DNA of 64,000 nucleotides from an uncultured Clostridia bacterium (GTDB taxonomy: Bacteria; Bacillota; Clostridia; Christensenellales; Borkfalkiaceae), in NCBI GenBank assembly GCA_944376295.1, contig CALWCE010000007.1, positions 37,438 through 101,437 on the forward strand, read 5' to 3'. Below the pieces are notes generated by a model. It ran no database searches and was not told the DNA's origin. It saw only the letters and a list, made by a program, of their open reading frames with translations. Shown one piece after another: positions 43,152-53,415 of this stretch. Every line of letters begins with the position of its first letter. Positions within the stretch are counted from its first letter, which is position 1. Both the position numbers and the translations under genes were made by a program.

Positions 43152-44120
43152 ATGATGGACAGCGGTTTCACAAACGGCGTCATCGCCGTCAAAGAGAAGC
43201 GCCTCTTCGGGGAGCGCCTCGCCCGCTTCGCGGAAATGAGCGCGGAGGACGTCTTCCGCGCCCTTACGGAGGCGGGCTACGGCTTTAACGCCGCCTCTTC
43301 GGTGTACGAGTTCGAGGCGATGATCTCGGCGGAAGAGCGCGATCTCGACCAATTCATCCGCGCTTACGCGCCCTCCGAGGCAGAGCTCGAATACTTCCTC
43401 GCCCCGCGCGATTTCCACAACGGCAAGGCGCTTCTGAAGGCGCACGCGTTGGGGAAGGACGCGAAGGGGCTGCTCGCGCCCGACGGGCTCGTGCCTGCGG
43501 AGCGCATCGCTTCCTGCATCGAGACGGGCGACTTTTCGCCCCTTTCGGGGGAGCTTAAAAAGGCGCTCGAAGAGGGCAAAGCGCTCCTCGACGAGAATAA
43601 GGAGGGGGCGGGCGTTCAGCTCGGCGTCCTCTTCGAACGCGCGCTCTTTGCGCATCTTGCAGCTTCCTGCACGAAAAACCGCTCCTTGAAGAAGCTCATC
43701 GCCCTCAAAGCGGATACGGAGAACATTTTATCCTATCTCCGCGCCGCGGACAGAGAGGGGGCGGAGGCGGTGTTCGTGACGGGCGGCACGCTCAGAAAGG
43801 AAAAGCTCGCGGGCTTGTTTTCTTCCGACCCCGAAAAGGGGGAGCGCACGCTGAACGGCACGCCGTACGAAGCGCTTGCAAAGCTGTGCTTTGCCGCAAA
43901 ACGTGCGGGCAAGCCCTTCTCGGAGGCGGAGAAGGCGGCGGACGATCTCGAAACGGACTTCTACCGCCATGCGCGTTACAGCAAAGAGGGGCGCGATCCC
44001 TTCCTGCTCTACGTCATCCGCCGCCGTGCGGAGAACGCCGACGTGCGCATCCTTCTGGTGTGCCTTTTGGCGGGGATGCCTGCGGCGGACATCAAATCCC
44101 GCCTGCGCGGTATTTTATAA
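43152..44120 (+). CDS. ntpC: V-type ATPase subunit C (central rotor/membrane adaptor)
   Basis: A 322-residue funnel-shaped adaptor that docks the central shaft on the c-ring. Family features are RLFGERLARFAEM near the N terminus, the repeated ILSYLRA helices and the C-terminal YVIRRRAENADVRILLVCLLAGM. The frame is open far upstream, but ATG 43152 directly after the subunit E stop gives the family length. No strong ribosome binding site is seen, so it probably depends on coupling. A 166-base gap follows before subunit F. Confidence 0.87.
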   Translation: MMDSGFTNGVIAVKEKRLFGERLARFAEMSAEDVFRALTEAGYGFNAASSVYEFEAMISAEERDLDQFIRAYAPSEAELEYFLAPRDFHNGKALLKAHALGKDAKGLLAPDGLVPAERIASCIETGDFSPLSGELKKALEEGKALLDENKEGAGVQLGVLFERALFAHLAASCTKNRSLKKLIALKADTENILSYLRAADREGAEAVFVTGGTLRKEKLAGLFSSDPEKGERTLNGTPYEALAKLCFAAKRAGKPFSEAEKAADDLETDFYRHARYSKEGRDPFLLYVIRRRAENADVRILLVCLLAGMPAADIKSRLRGIL

Positions 44121-44286
44121 CGCTGAAACGAACGCGAAAAGCATATACGTCGCAATACTTTGTCGGGCTGCGGCAACTTTCGGCTGTTGACTCGTCTTGC
44201 TCGTATCTGCTTTCCGTACGGTAAACAAAGGCGGCTGAAAAACGGCTGAAAAGGCGGCGCGAAGCCGCATTCGATCGGGAGGTCAT
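44121..44286. other. 166-base non-coding interruption inside the V-ATPase operon
   Basis: Other junctions in this operon overlap or are less than about 70 nt. This gap carries no recognisable gene, no clear promoter and no hairpin-plus-T terminator. It has a short hairpin GCGGC-GCGA-GCCGC near 44253-44269 and a duplicated CGGCTGAAAA. GGGAGG at its end serves as ribosome binding site of subunit F. It could be an inserted repeat remnant. Confidence 0.4.
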
Positions 44287-44637
44287 ATGACCGGTAAAAT
44301 GGCGATCGTCGGCGACGGCGACAGCATCATGGTATTCCGGGCGGCGGGCGTTTCGGCGTTCGCTGCCGAAAACGAGAAGAAGGCGCGCGACATCCTTCGC
44401 AAGATCGCGAAGGACTACGAGGTGATCTTTCTCACCGAGGAGCTGGCGCGCCCGCTCGCTGATTTTTTGAAGCGGTTCGACGAGACGCCCTATCCCGTCG
44501 TGCTCCCCATCCCTTCGGGGAAGGGCGGCGCGGGCTTGGGCGAGGAGCTCGTAAGGGGCGCAGCGGAGCGCGCGCTCGGCATCGACATCTTTTTGGGCGT
44601 CGCACCGCGGGGATCATCTGAGGAGACTCATCAATGA
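44287..44637 (+). CDS. ntpG: V-type ATPase subunit F
   Basis: A 116-residue central-stalk subunit with the typical start [19 protein letters not shown] and the [10 protein letters not shown] strand-helix. It contacts subunit D in the rotor. Its stop overlaps the ATG of subunit A (ATGA). In E. hirae nomenclature the F-type rotor subunit is NtpG. Confidence 0.88.
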   Translation: MTGKMAIVGDGDSIMVFRAAGVSAFAAENEKKARDILRKIAKDYEVIFLTEELARPLADFLKRFDETPYPVVLPIPSGKGGAGLGEELVRGAAERALGIDIFLGVAPRGSSEETHQ

Positions 44638-46406
44638 GCAGTATAGGTAAAACGGTAAAGGTTTCGGGCCCCCTCATCATCGCAGAGGGCATGGCGGACG
44701 CCAAGATGTACGACGTCGTCCGCGTATCCAAACTCGGCCTCATCGGCGAGATCATCGAAATGCGCGGCGACAGGGCGTCCGTGCAGGTGTATGAGGAGAC
44801 GAGCGGCTTAGGCCCCGGGGAAGAAGTCGTCTCGACGGGCGAACCGCTCTCGGCGGAGCTCGGGCCGGGGCTTCTGACGGGCATTTTCGACGGCATCCAG
44901 CGCCCCTTAACAACGCTCTTTTTCAAGAGCGGCAACCGCATTTCGCGCGGCGTCTCCGTCAACAGCCTCGACAGAGAGCGCAAATGGCACTTCGTCCCTG
45001 CCGTCAAGGCGGGTGACGTCGTCGAAGAGGGCGATATCCTCGGCACCGTGCAGGAGACGGAGATCGTCTCGCACCGCATCCTCGTGCCCAACGGCATGCG
45101 CGGCAAAGTGACTTCCGTCGAAGAGGGCGACTTCACCGTCACCGATACGGTGTGCGTCCTCCGCAACGAGACGGGGGAGGAGAAGGTGTGCATGCTCCGC
45201 AAGTGGCCCGTCCGCAAAGGGAGGCCGTACCGCGAGAAGCTTTCTCCCACGCAGCCCATGATCACGGGTCAGCGCGTCATCGACACCCTCTTTCCCATCG
45301 CCCGCGGCGGCGTGGCGGCGGTCCCCGGGCCCTTCGGCAGCGGCAAGACGGTCGTCCAGCACCAGCTCGCGAAGTGGGCGGAGGCGGATATCATCGTCTA
45401 CGTCGGCTGCGGCGAACGCGGCAACGAGATGACAGACGTCCTCAACGAATTCCCCGAACTCAAAGACCCTAAGACGGGCGAACCGCTGATGAAGCGCACC
45501 GTGCTCATCGCCAACACCTCCGATATGCCCGTGGCGGCGCGCGAGGCGTCCATCTATACGGGCATTACCATTGCAGAATATTTCCGCGACATGGGCTACA
45601 ACGTCGCGATCATGGCAGATTCCACCTCCCGCTGGGCGGAAGCTTTGCGCGAGATGAGCGGCCGCCTCGAAGAGATGCCGGGCGACGAAGGCTATCCCGC
45701 CTATCTTGCGAGCCGCCTTGCGGAATTTTACGAGCGCGCGGGCATCGTCAAAACGTTGGGCCGCGACGGACGCTCGGGCTCGGTCACGGCGATCGGCGCC
45801 GTCTCGCCTCCCGGCGGCGATCTGAGCGAACCCGTCTCGCAGGCGACGCTTCGCATCGTCAAGGTGTTTTGGGGGCTCTCCGCGTCCCTTGCCTACAAGC
45901 GCCACTTCCCCGCCATCGACTGGCTCGTGAGCTATTCGCTCTATGCCGACAAGATGAAGGAGTGGTACGACGAAGAGGTGGGAAGAGATTTCCTCAAATA
46001 CCGCCAGTTCGTGATGACGACGCTGCAGGAAGAAGCCGCCCTCGACGAGATCGTGCGCCTCGTGGGCATGGATGCGCTCTCCGCGCGCGACCGACTCACG
46101 ATGGAGACCGCCAAGATGATCCGCGAGGACTATCTCCATCAGAACGCCTTCCACGAGGTGGATACCTTCACCTCCATGAAAAAGCAGCTCCTGATGCTGC
46201 GCCTCATCTACGAATACAACCGCTTGGCGGGCGAGGCAGTCGACGCATATGCCGACTTTTCCGACATCCTCGCCTGCCCCTGCCGCGAGAAGATCGGCAG
46301 AGCCAAGTACATTCCCGAAGAGGAGCTTGCTTCCTTCGACGGCATTTTCAGCGAGATGAACGCCGAACTCAAGGCGGTCGCGCAGGGAGGGGAAGAGGAT
46401 GTTTAA
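44634..46406 (+). CDS. ntpA: V-type ATPase catalytic subunit A
   Basis: A 590-residue catalytic subunit. It has the Walker A motif GPFGSGKT at about 232-239, the A-specific bulge domain between residues 115 and 190, [12 protein letters not shown], and the Walker B/arginine region [17 protein letters not shown]. It hydrolyses (or makes) ATP in the A3B3 hexamer. The direction of the enzyme in vivo cannot be read from sequence; in gut anaerobes both Na+ export and ATP synthesis are possible. Confidence 0.97.
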   Translation: MSSIGKTVKVSGPLIIAEGMADAKMYDVVRVSKLGLIGEIIEMRGDRASVQVYEETSGLGPGEEVVSTGEPLSAELGPGLLTGIFDGIQRPLTTLFFKSGNRISRGVSVNSLDRERKWHFVPAVKAGDVVEEGDILGTVQETEIVSHRILVPNGMRGKVTSVEEGDFTVTDTVCVLRNETGEEKVCMLRKWPVRKGRPYREKLSPTQPMITGQRVIDTLFPIARGGVAAVPGPFGSGKTVVQHQLAKWAEADIIVYVGCGERGNEMTDVLNEFPELKDPKTGEPLMKRTVLIANTSDMPVAAREASIYTGITIAEYFRDMGYNVAIMADSTSRWAEALREMSGRLEEMPGDEGYPAYLASRLAEFYERAGIVKTLGRDGRSGSVTAIGAVSPPGGDLSEPVSQATLRIVKVFWGLSASLAYKRHFPAIDWLVSYSLYADKMKEWYDEEVGRDFLKYRQFVMTTLQEEAALDEIVRLVGMDALSARDRLTMETAKMIREDYLHQNAFHEVDTFTSMKKQLLMLRLIYEYNRLAGEAVDAYADFSDILACPCREKIGRAKYIPEEELASFDGIFSEMNAELKAVAQGGEEDV

Positions 46407-47781
46407 GGAATACAAGACCATCCGCGAAGTCGTCGGGCCTCTGATGCTCGTCGACGGCGTCGAAGGGGTCACCTACAACGAACTTGTGGAGATCGTGGGA
46501 AAGGACGGCTCTCTCCGCCGCGGCAAGGTGCTCGAGATCGACAGGAGCCGCGCCGTCGTGCAGCTCTTTGAAAATTCGCAGGGCTTGCAGATGTCCGAGA
46601 GCCGCGCGCGCTTTTTGGGGCACGCGCAGGAGCTCGCCGTCTCGCGCGATATGCTCGGGCGCGTCTTCGACGGCATGGGCAACCCCCGCGACGGGGGAGA
46701 ACCCGTGCTCCCCGAAAAGATGATGGACATCAACGGCGAGCCCATCAACCCCGCCGCCCGCGACTACCCCAACGAGTTCATCCAGACGGGCATCTCCGCG
46801 ATCGACGGGCTCAACACCCTCGTGCGCGGGCAGAAGCTGCCCGTGTTCAGCATGAGCGGCCTGCCCCACGCGGAGCTCGCCGCGCAGATCGCCCGCCAGG
46901 CAAAAGTGCGCTCGGGCGAGAGCGAGTTCGCCGTCGTCTTCGCCGCCATCGGCATCACCTTTGAAGAGTCGCAGTACTTTGCGGAAGAATTCCGCCGCAC
47001 GGGCGCCATCGAACGCACGGTGCTCTTTACCAACCTTGCAAACGACCCCGCCGTCGAGCGTATCGCAACGCCTCGCCTCGCTCTCACCTGCGCGGAGTAT
47101 CTTGCCTTCGACTGCGGGATGCACGTCCTCGTCATCATGACGGATATGACCAACTATGCGGAAGCCCTCCGCGAAGTGTCGGCGGCGCGGCGCGAAGTCC
47201 CCGGACGCAGAGGGTATCCCGGCTATCTTTACACCGACCTCGCCTCCCTTTACGAGCGCGCGGGCCGCATCCGCGGGTGCAAGGGTTCCATCACGCAGAT
47301 CCCCATCCTCACCATGCCCGAGGACGACAAGACGCACCCCATCCCCGACCTTACGGGCTATATCACCGAGGGGCAGATCATCCTCTCGCGCGATCTTTAC
47401 AAGAAGGGCATCAACCCGCCCATCGACGTGCTGCCGTCGCTTTCCCGCCTCAAGGACAAGGGCATCGGCGCGGGCAAGACGCGCGAAGACCACGCGGATA
47501 CGCTGAACCAGCTCTTTGCGGCGTATGCGCGCGGCAAGGAGAGCAAGGAACTTTCCGCCATCCTCGGCGAAGCCGCCCTCACCGAGACGGACAAACTGTA
47601 TGCAAAGTTTGCAGAGGCGTTCGAGAAGGAGTATCTGGGGCAGGGCTTCGAGACCGACCGTTCCATCGAAGAGACGCTCGATCTTGGCTGGAAGCTCCTT
47701 CGCATCCTGCCCGAGGGCGAGCTCAAGCGCATCCGCACGCAGTACATCGAAAAGTACCTGCACGGCAAGGCGGAGGAGTGA
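46399..47781 (+). CDS. ntpB: V-type ATPase subunit B
   Basis: A 460-residue non-catalytic subunit that completes the A3B3 head. It begins [20 protein letters not shown], contains [18 protein letters not shown] in place of a Walker A motif, and [30 protein letters not shown]. It overlaps subunit A by 8 nt with GGGAGGGGAAG upstream. Confidence 0.97.
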   Translation: MFKEYKTIREVVGPLMLVDGVEGVTYNELVEIVGKDGSLRRGKVLEIDRSRAVVQLFENSQGLQMSESRARFLGHAQELAVSRDMLGRVFDGMGNPRDGGEPVLPEKMMDINGEPINPAARDYPNEFIQTGISAIDGLNTLVRGQKLPVFSMSGLPHAELAAQIARQAKVRSGESEFAVVFAAIGITFEESQYFAEEFRRTGAIERTVLFTNLANDPAVERIATPRLALTCAEYLAFDCGMHVLVIMTDMTNYAEALREVSAARREVPGRRGYPGYLYTDLASLYERAGRIRGCKGSITQIPILTMPEDDKTHPIPDLTGYITEGQIILSRDLYKKGINPPIDVLPSLSRLKDKGIGAGKTREDHADTLNQLFAAYARGKESKELSAILGEAALTETDKLYAKFAEAFEKEYLGQGFETDRSIEETLDLGWKLLRILPEGELKRIRTQYIEKYLHGKAEE

Positions 47782-47782
47782 G

Positions 47783-48403
47783 ATGGCAAGGCTCAACGTC
47801 AACCCCACGCGCATGGAGCTCAAAAAGCTCAAAGCGCGTCTTGCGACCGCCGTGCGCGGGCATAAGCTCTTAAAGGATAAGTCGGACGAGATGATCCGTC
47901 GCTTCACCGTGATGGCGCGCGAGAACCTTGCCCTCCGCCGTGAGGTGGAAGGGGAGCTTGCCCGCATCTTGGGGCAGTTCCAGGTGGCGCGCTCGGTGAC
48001 GCCCGCCTACCGCGCCGAAACGGCGTTCGCGCTGCCCGCCTCCTCGGTGCGCGCGGAGTGCTCCGTTACGAGCGTGATGGGTCTCGACGTCCCCAAGATC
48101 GCCCTCTCCCAAAGCGGCGGCGCGGGGCTTCCCTATGCCTTCTTCGAGATCACGAGCGAGGCGGACTATTCGGTGAGCATGATCACGGCGCTCTTTCCCA
48201 AACTTCTGCGGCTCGCGGAAGTGGAAAAGTCGGTGCGCATGCTCGCAGACGAGATCGAACGCAACAAGCGGCGCGTCAACGCGCTCGAATACGTCATGAT
48301 CCCGCAGCTCGAGGAGACCATCGCCTACATCCGCGAAAAGCTGAGCGAGAACGAGCGCGCCGCCCTCGTGCGCATCATGAAAGTCAAGGGCAAACAGCAA
48401 TAA
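47783..48403 (+). CDS. ntpD: V-type ATPase subunit D (central shaft)
   Basis: A 206-residue coiled-coil shaft: begins MARLNVNPTRMELKKLKARL with GHKLLKDKSDEM, and ends with the long helix containing RRVNALEYVMIPQLEETIAYI. It rotates inside A3B3. The ATG is 2 nt after the subunit B stop with GGAGGAG overlapping it. It is the last gene of the operon, followed by a strong terminator. Confidence 0.95.
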   Translation: MARLNVNPTRMELKKLKARLATAVRGHKLLKDKSDEMIRRFTVMARENLALRREVEGELARILGQFQVARSVTPAYRAETAFALPASSVRAECSVTSVMGLDVPKIALSQSGGAGLPYAFFEITSEADYSVSMITALFPKLLRLAEVEKSVRMLADEIERNKRRVNALEYVMIPQLEETIAYIREKLSENERAALVRIMKVKGKQQ

Positions 48404-48410
48404 AATATTC

Positions 48411-48441
48411 CCCGTCCGCTATCCCCGCGGGCGGGATTTTT
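48411..48441 (+). terminator. Terminator of the V-ATPase operon
   Basis: A 9-bp stem with one G-U pair (CCCGTCCGC with GCGGGCGGG), 7-nt loop and T5. Confidence 0.8.
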
Positions 48442-48460
48442 ACTTTTGCGTGCTGCCTGC

Positions 48461-48489
48461 TTGATTTTTCGGGCAAAATGGTATATAAT
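48461..48489 (+). promoter_or_regulatory. Promoter of the FprA gene
   Basis: TTGATT (48461-48466), a 17-bp spacer and TATAAT (48484-48489). Confidence 0.8.
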
Positions 48490-48535
48490 AAGCGAAAAAG
48501 AATGTTTTGCGGCGCCCTGCGCCGCGGAGGATACC

Positions 48536-49732
48536 ATGCACAATACCGTTGCTGTCTTGGAAGATCTTTTCTACGTCGGCGCGAGCGATCGGCGGCTCTC
48601 CCTCTTCGAGAACGTCTATCCCGTCCCGCGCGGCGCTTCCTACAATTCCTATCTCCTTCTCGACGAGAAGACGGCGCTCTTCGATACCGTCGATCACGCC
48701 GTCTCCGAACAGTTCCTCGAAAACGTGGAGCACGTTTTGGGCGGCAGGAAGCTCGACTATATCGTCGTCCATCACATGGAGCCCGACCATTCTTCGACGC
48801 TTTCCGAAGTGCTCCTGCGCCACCCCGAAGCTACCGTTGTCTGCAATCAGAAGATCGACGGGATGCTCAAAAATTACGGCTGCTGCGCGGGCGAAAGGCT
48901 GCTTGTGAAGGAGGGCGATGAACTCTCGACGGGCAGGCACACCTTCAAATTCGTCTTTGCGCCCATGGTGCATTGGCCGGAAGTCATGATGAGCTTCGAC
49001 TTAAAAACGGGCGCGCTCTTCTCGGCGGACGCCTTCGGCACGTTCGGGGCGCTCGGCGGCAGCATCTGGGCGGACGAGGTGGACTTCGAGCACGACTTTT
49101 TGGACGACGCGAGAAGATACTACATCAACATCGTCGGGAAATACGGCGTGCAGGTGCAGAGCGTCCTCAAAAAGGCGGCAGGGCTCGACATCAAATATCT
49201 CCTTCCCCTGCACGGGCCGCTGTGGCGGGAAAGCATCGGCTGGTTCGTGGAAAAGTACCTCACCTGGAGCAGCTATACGCCCGAAGAGAAGGGCGTGCTC
49301 GTCGTCTACGGCAGCATCTACGGCCACACGCAGAACGCGGCGGAGATCGTCGCCTCCCGTATAGCGCAGAAGGGCGTGAAAGTCAAGGTGTATGACGCTT
49401 CGATGACGGATACTTCCGTCCTCGTTTCCGAGGCGTTCCGCTATTCGCACATCGTCTTCGCTTCGGCGACCTATAATAACGGCATCTTTGTGAAGATGGA
49501 GGAGTTCTTGTCCGATTTGAAGGCGCACGCCTTCCAGAGCCGCGCCTATGCCGTCGTCGAGAACGGCTCGTGGGCGCCGCAGGCGGGCGCGCTGATCGAG
49601 GCGGAACTTTCCTCCTTCAAGAACATGAAAAAGCTGGGCGAAAAGGTGACCGTTCTCTCCTCCGTCAAGGAAGAGACGCGGGAAAAGCTTCTTGCGCTTG
49701 CCGATCTCATTGCCGAGGACGTGAAGGCATGA
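48536..49732 (+). CDS. FprA-type flavodiiron protein (A-type flavoprotein)
   Basis: A 398-residue protein with an N-terminal metallo-beta-lactamase-like diiron domain (1-250) and a C-terminal flavodoxin domain (VVYGSIYGHTQNAAEIV, FMN-binding loop). The diiron motif HHMEPDHSST is intact (H-x-E-x-D-H), as is a later LHGPLWR. These enzymes reduce O2 to water, or NO to N2O, with electrons from rubredoxin, whose gene follows at 49954. ATG 48536 with GCGGAGG upstream is chosen over the longer frame from 48446, which starts before the promoter. Confidence 0.93.
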   Translation: MHNTVAVLEDLFYVGASDRRLSLFENVYPVPRGASYNSYLLLDEKTALFDTVDHAVSEQFLENVEHVLGGRKLDYIVVHHMEPDHSSTLSEVLLRHPEATVVCNQKIDGMLKNYGCCAGERLLVKEGDELSTGRHTFKFVFAPMVHWPEVMMSFDLKTGALFSADAFGTFGALGGSIWADEVDFEHDFLDDARRYYINIVGKYGVQVQSVLKKAAGLDIKYLLPLHGPLWRESIGWFVEKYLTWSSYTPEEKGVLVVYGSIYGHTQNAAEIVASRIAQKGVKVKVYDASMTDTSVLVSEAFRYSHIVFASATYNNGIFVKMEEFLSDLKAHAFQSRAYAVVENGSWAPQAGALIEAELSSFKNMKKLGEKVTVLSSVKEETREKLLALADLIAEDVKA

Positions 49733-49902
49733 AGTCGGTCTATCTGATGGTCCTGGGGCTCGTCCTCATGTTCGCGGGCGTGGGCTGCATCGCTTTTTCG
49801 CTGGGCGGCGGCTGGAACACGCTCACCACGGTGGGCACGGTGCTGACGGCGGTGGGGTTCATCGTCACGGCGGTCGGTTTTTTCTGGAAGAAGAAGGACT
49901 GA
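49729..49902 (+). CDS. Small two-helix membrane protein
   Basis: A 57-residue ORF overlapping the FprA stop by 4 nt (ATGA). Two hydrophobic helices (about 4-22 and 30-51) are separated by GGGWNTL, and a KKKD tail follows. The ATGA overlap and its place between FprA and rubredoxin suggest a real co-translated gene. I do not recognise a family. Confidence 0.6.
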   Translation: MKSVYLMVLGLVLMFAGVGCIAFSLGGGWNTLTTVGTVLTAVGFIVTAVGFFWKKKD

Positions 49903-49953
49903 AACAGGAAATGCCCCGCAGTTTGCGGGAGAAAATTATAAGGAGTTACGATC

Positions 49954-50109
49954 ATGAAGTATGTTTGCACGGTCTGCGGCTATGTCTACGACGAGGAAAC
50001 GGGCGATCCCGATAACGGCATCGCGCCCGGCACCCTGTGGAAGGATGTCCCCGACGACTTCACCTGCCCGCTCTGCGGCGTAGGCAAAGAAGATTTTTCC
50101 GCCGAATAA
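49954..50109 (+). CDS. Rubredoxin
   Basis: A 51-residue rubredoxin: CTVCGY (C5, C8) and CPLCGV (C38, C41) hold the single iron, with the usual [17 protein letters not shown] and [11 protein letters not shown]. It is the likely electron donor to the FprA enzyme encoded upstream. AAGGAG precedes the ATG. Confidence 0.96.
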   Translation: MKYVCTVCGYVYDEETGDPDNGIAPGTLWKDVPDDFTCPLCGVGKEDFSAE

Positions 50110-50123
50110 GGCAGGAAACGCGC

Positions 50124-50159
50124 GGGCGGGCTCCCTTTTGCGGGGGGCTCGCCCTTTTT
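50124..50159 (+). terminator. Terminator after rubredoxin
   Basis: A 12-bp stem with G-U pairs (GGGCGGGCTCCC with GGGGGCTCGCCC), 7-nt loop and T5. Confidence 0.8.
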
Positions 50160-50224
50160 GAAAAGACGGGAAAGCGGAAGGGAGGGCTTTCCTCTTCTTC
50201 CATGAAAACACATGCGCATTTTGT

Positions 50225-50253
50225 TTGAAAAGCGATAAAGCGTGTGATATATT
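50225..50253 (+). promoter_or_regulatory. Promoter of lon
   Basis: TTGAAA (50225-50230), a 17-bp spacer and TATATT (50248-50253). No CIRCE or CtsR-type repeat was recognised near it. Confidence 0.65.
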
Positions 50254-50346
50254 GATAAGGCCGTATTCTCATCGTGCGGCCCTCGGCGCGCCTTTTGTCT
50301 CTTTGGGGGGCAGCGGGCGGCGCTTCATAAGAAAAAGGAGGACGAT

Positions 50347-52668
50347 ATGGCAGAAAATAAAGTAAGAACGCTCATCCTCTCCGTCGTTCCGATGCGCACG
50401 CAGGTCGTATTCCCCGATCTCTCCGTCGCCTTCGACGCGGGCCGCGGCATCTCGCTTGCCGCCGTCGAGCGTGCCAACCTCAACGATAAACTCATCTTTT
50501 TGACCAAACAGAAGGACGCGCAGGAGGAAGTCCCGGGCGAAGAGGGGCTCTTTGCCGTCGGCACGGTGGCGCGCGTCCGCCAGGTGACCCGCCTTCCCGG
50601 CGACCGCATCCGCGTGTTTGCCAATACGCTCTATCGCGCCCGCGCGCGCGATTTTCGCATCGAGGGCGGCTATATCTACGCCGTCACGGATGAGCTCACC
50701 ACCATCCACGGCGATCCCACGCTGGAAGAGGCGTACTTCCGCACCGCGAAGGAGCTCGTCAAAGACGTCATCCAGGCGGACGGCAAGATCTCGCAGGAAG
50801 TGGACGGACGGCTCGCGACCATCGGCGACATCGACGAATACATCAACGTGTGCGCCTACAACATGCGCATCCGCGAGGAGATCAAGCAGCAGCTTTTGGA
50901 AGAGACCCGCCTTGTCGAGCGGCTCAAGCTCTTCGAACGCTGCCTCAACGACGAGCTGGAAATTTCCCGCCTCGAACGCAAGATCGCGCAGGACGTGAGA
51001 AAGAACATCGATCAGTCGCAGAAGGAATATTATCTTCGCGAACAGCTCAAAGCCATCCACGCGGAGCTCGGCGACGACGTCGAAGAGAATGCCCGCCTGC
51101 GCGAAAAGCTGCTTGCAAAGCACCTTCCCAAGGAGGTGGAGGAAAAGGCGATGACCGAGCTTGCCCGCATGGACAAGATGCCCGCTTCCTCGCCCGAATA
51201 CACCGTGCTGCGCAACTATGCGGACTGGCTCATCGACCTTCCGTGGACGGAGGAGACGCAGGACACCGGATCGCTCGCGGACGTCGAAAAAGTTCTCGAC
51301 GACGACCATTACGGGCTGGAAAAGATCAAGGAACGCGTCGTCGAATATCTCGCCGTCTTGAAACTGACGGGGGAATTGAAGGCGCCCATTTTGTGCCTCG
51401 TTGGTCCGCCCGGCGTGGGCAAGACGAGCATCGCAAAGTCGGTCGCGCGGGCGCTCGGCAGAAAGTTCGTGCGCATGAGCCTCGGCGGCCTCAAAGACGA
51501 GGCGGAGATCCGCGGCCACAGGCGCACCTACATCGGCGCCATGCCCGGCCGCATCCTCTATGAGATGAAGAACGCGGGCTCTGTCAACCCCGTGTTCCTT
51601 CTCGACGAGGTGGACAAGATCTCGATGGACCTGCGCGGCGACCCCGCGAGCGCGCTCCTCGAAGTTTTAGACCCCGAGCAGAACTCCACCTTCCGCGACA
51701 GATATCTTGAAGTTCCTTATGATCTGAGCAAAGTCATGTTCATCGCGACGGCGAACACGCTCGACACCATCCCCGGGCCCCTTCGCGACCGCATGGAGAT
51801 CATCGAACTTTCGGGCTACACCCCGCAGGAGAAGGAGGAGATCGCAAAGCGTTATCTCGTGCCCAAAAAGCGCAAGGAGAACGGACTCACCGAGGAAAAC
51901 CTGCGCATCACGGACGGGGCGATCGGCGAGATGATCGACGGCTACACGATGGAAGCGGGCGTGCGTTCTCTGGAGCGCACCATCGGCACCGTGTGCAGGA
52001 AAGCCGCCGTGCGCATCGCCAAGGACGAGGAGAGAAAGGGCATCACCGTCACGCGGCAGAACCTTGAAAAATTCCTCGGCGCCAAGCGCTTTCTGCGCGA
52101 GGACGAGATGCGTGAGAAGGACGAAGTAGGCGCCGCCACCGGGCTTGCCTGGACGGCGGTGGGGGGCGCGACGCTCACCATCGAGGTCTCGGCGATGCAG
52201 GGCAAGGGCGATATCCTGCTCACGGGCAAGCTGGGCGACGTCATGAAGGAGTCCGCCCGCGCCGCCATCAGCTATATCCGCGCCCATGCCGACCGCTACG
52301 GCATCGACGAGGAGGAATTCGAAAAGAAGGATATCCACATCCACATCCCCGAGGGCGCGACCCCCAAGGACGGTCCGAGCGCGGGCATCACGATGGCGAC
52401 CGCCATCCTTTCCGCCTTCACCAATCACCCCGTGCGCCGCGACGTCGCCATGACGGGAGAGATCACCCTGCGCGGCAAGGTGCTGCCCATCGGCGGGCTC
52501 AAGGAAAAGGCGCTCGCCGCCAACCGCATCGGCATCAGGAACGTCATCATCCCCGAAGAGAACAAGAAGGACGTTGAGGAGATCCCCGAAACCGTCCGCA
52601 AGAACATCAACTTCATCTGCGTGAACGACGTGGAAGAGGTGTTCCGCAACGCCGTCCGCGGGCTGTGA
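50347..52668 (+). CDS. lon: ATP-dependent Lon protease (LonA)
   Basis: A 773-residue AAA+ protease that degrades misfolded and regulatory proteins. It has an N-terminal substrate domain (about 8-205), a coiled region, Walker [10 protein letters not shown] (about 355-363), Walker [10 protein letters not shown], and a protease domain with catalytic S678 in PKDGPSAGI and K719 in [20 protein letters not shown] precedes the ATG. The lon-engB order is conserved in Bacillus. Confidence 0.97.
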   Translation: MAENKVRTLILSVVPMRTQVVFPDLSVAFDAGRGISLAAVERANLNDKLIFLTKQKDAQEEVPGEEGLFAVGTVARVRQVTRLPGDRIRVFANTLYRARARDFRIEGGYIYAVTDELTTIHGDPTLEEAYFRTAKELVKDVIQADGKISQEVDGRLATIGDIDEYINVCAYNMRIREEIKQQLLEETRLVERLKLFERCLNDELEISRLERKIAQDVRKNIDQSQKEYYLREQLKAIHAELGDDVEENARLREKLLAKHLPKEVEEKAMTELARMDKMPASSPEYTVLRNYADWLIDLPWTEETQDTGSLADVEKVLDDDHYGLEKIKERVVEYLAVLKLTGELKAPILCLVGPPGVGKTSIAKSVARALGRKFVRMSLGGLKDEAEIRGHRRTYIGAMPGRILYEMKNAGSVNPVFLLDEVDKISMDLRGDPASALLEVLDPEQNSTFRDRYLEVPYDLSKVMFIATANTLDTIPGPLRDRMEIIELSGYTPQEKEEIAKRYLVPKKRKENGLTEENLRITDGAIGEMIDGYTMEAGVRSLERTIGTVCRKAAVRIAKDEERKGITVTRQNLEKFLGAKRFLREDEMREKDEVGAATGLAWTAVGGATLTIEVSAMQGKGDILLTGKLGDVMKESARAAISYIRAHADRYGIDEEEFEKKDIHIHIPEGATPKDGPSAGITMATAILSAFTNHPVRRDVAMTGEITLRGKVLPIGGLKEKALAANRIGIRNVIIPEENKKDVEEIPETVRKNINFICVNDVEEVFRNAVRGL

Positions 52669-52708
52669 ACGTCCCGCCCGCCTAAGTCCATACCGTAAGG
52701 AGGTCCTC

Positions 52709-53284
52709 ATGGAGATCAAAGAAGCGAAATTTTTGAAGTCTGCCGCCGAAGTGCGCGGATTTCTGCGGCCCGAGCGCCCCATGATCGCAGTCTGCGGGCG
52801 GAGCAACGCGGGCAAGAGCTCGCTCATCAACCTGCTCGCGAACCGCAAGAACCTTGCCAAGACGAGTTCCGCCCCCGGCAGGACGCGCCTTGTCAACTAC
52901 TTCGATTTCGGCGAATTCTGGCTCGCCGATCTCCCCGGCTACGGCTATGCCGCCGTCTCGCGCGACGAGAAGGCGCGCTGGGGCAGGACGCTTGACGCCT
53001 TCTTTGCAAAGAAGGAGGACATCCGCCACGTGTTCCTCCTCATCGACATCCGCCGCGACCCTTCGGGGGACGATCTGCAGCTCGTCGATTTCCTCAACTA
53101 TCACATCATCCCGTTTTCCGTCATTGCAACGAAGAGCGATAAGCTCTCCCGCATGAAGACCAAGGAAAGAAGGCGGGCGATCGCCTCTCAGTTCGGGCTC
53201 GGCGAAGACAACGTCGCCGTCGTCTCGTCGGTGACGGGGGAGGGGAAGGCTGAGCTCCTCTCCCGCATCGAGGTGCTGCTTTGA
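52709..53284 (+). CDS. engB: Ribosome biogenesis GTP-binding protein EngB/YsxC
   Basis: A 191-residue TrmE-Era-EngA-like GTPase needed for 50S assembly. G1 is GRSNAGKSS, the G2 threonine is in SSAPGRTRLVNYF, G3 DLPGYGYA, G4 TKSD. AAGGAGG lies before the ATG. It is 40 nt after lon and probably co-transcribed. Confidence 0.96.
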   Translation: MEIKEAKFLKSAAEVRGFLRPERPMIAVCGRSNAGKSSLINLLANRKNLAKTSSAPGRTRLVNYFDFGEFWLADLPGYGYAAVSRDEKARWGRTLDAFFAKKEDIRHVFLLIDIRRDPSGDDLQLVDFLNYHIIPFSVIATKSDKLSRMKTKERRRAIASQFGLGEDNVAVVSSVTGEGKAELLSRIEVLL

Positions 53285-53336
53285 ATGTTGAACGTTTCCA
53301 TGATACAGAGGGAAAAGGAGTGCATATTCGCAGTTT

Positions 53337-53380
53337 TGTGAAAAACCTGACGAAAATGTGACAAAAATCTGACATTCTAT
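53337..53380 (+). promoter_or_regulatory. Four 11-bp phased repeats (candidate activator binding array)
   Basis: Units start at 53337, 53348, 53359 and 53370: TGTGAAAAACC, TGACGAAAATG, TGACAAAAATC and TGACATTCTAT. The exact 11-bp period matches one helical turn, as in binding sites of OmpR/PhoP-type response regulators. The array ends 3 bp before a -35-like TTGGAC. The regulator is unknown. Confidence 0.5.
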
Positions 53381-53382
53381 CG

Positions 53383-53412
53383 TTGGACATGCGGAACGGA
53401 ACGTGATATTCT
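53383..53412 (+). promoter_or_regulatory. Possible promoter of the leader RNA
   Basis: TTGGAC (53383-53388), an 18-bp spacer and TATTCT (53407-53412). It is weak as a constitutive promoter, which would suit an activated promoter behind the phased repeats. Confidence 0.4.
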
Positions 53413-53415
53413 TGA

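Noticed and set aside
44092-44286. 64-codon minus-strand ORF covering the V-ATPase gap
   Set aside because: It overlaps the end of subunit C, has no clear ribosome binding site and no recognisable domain.
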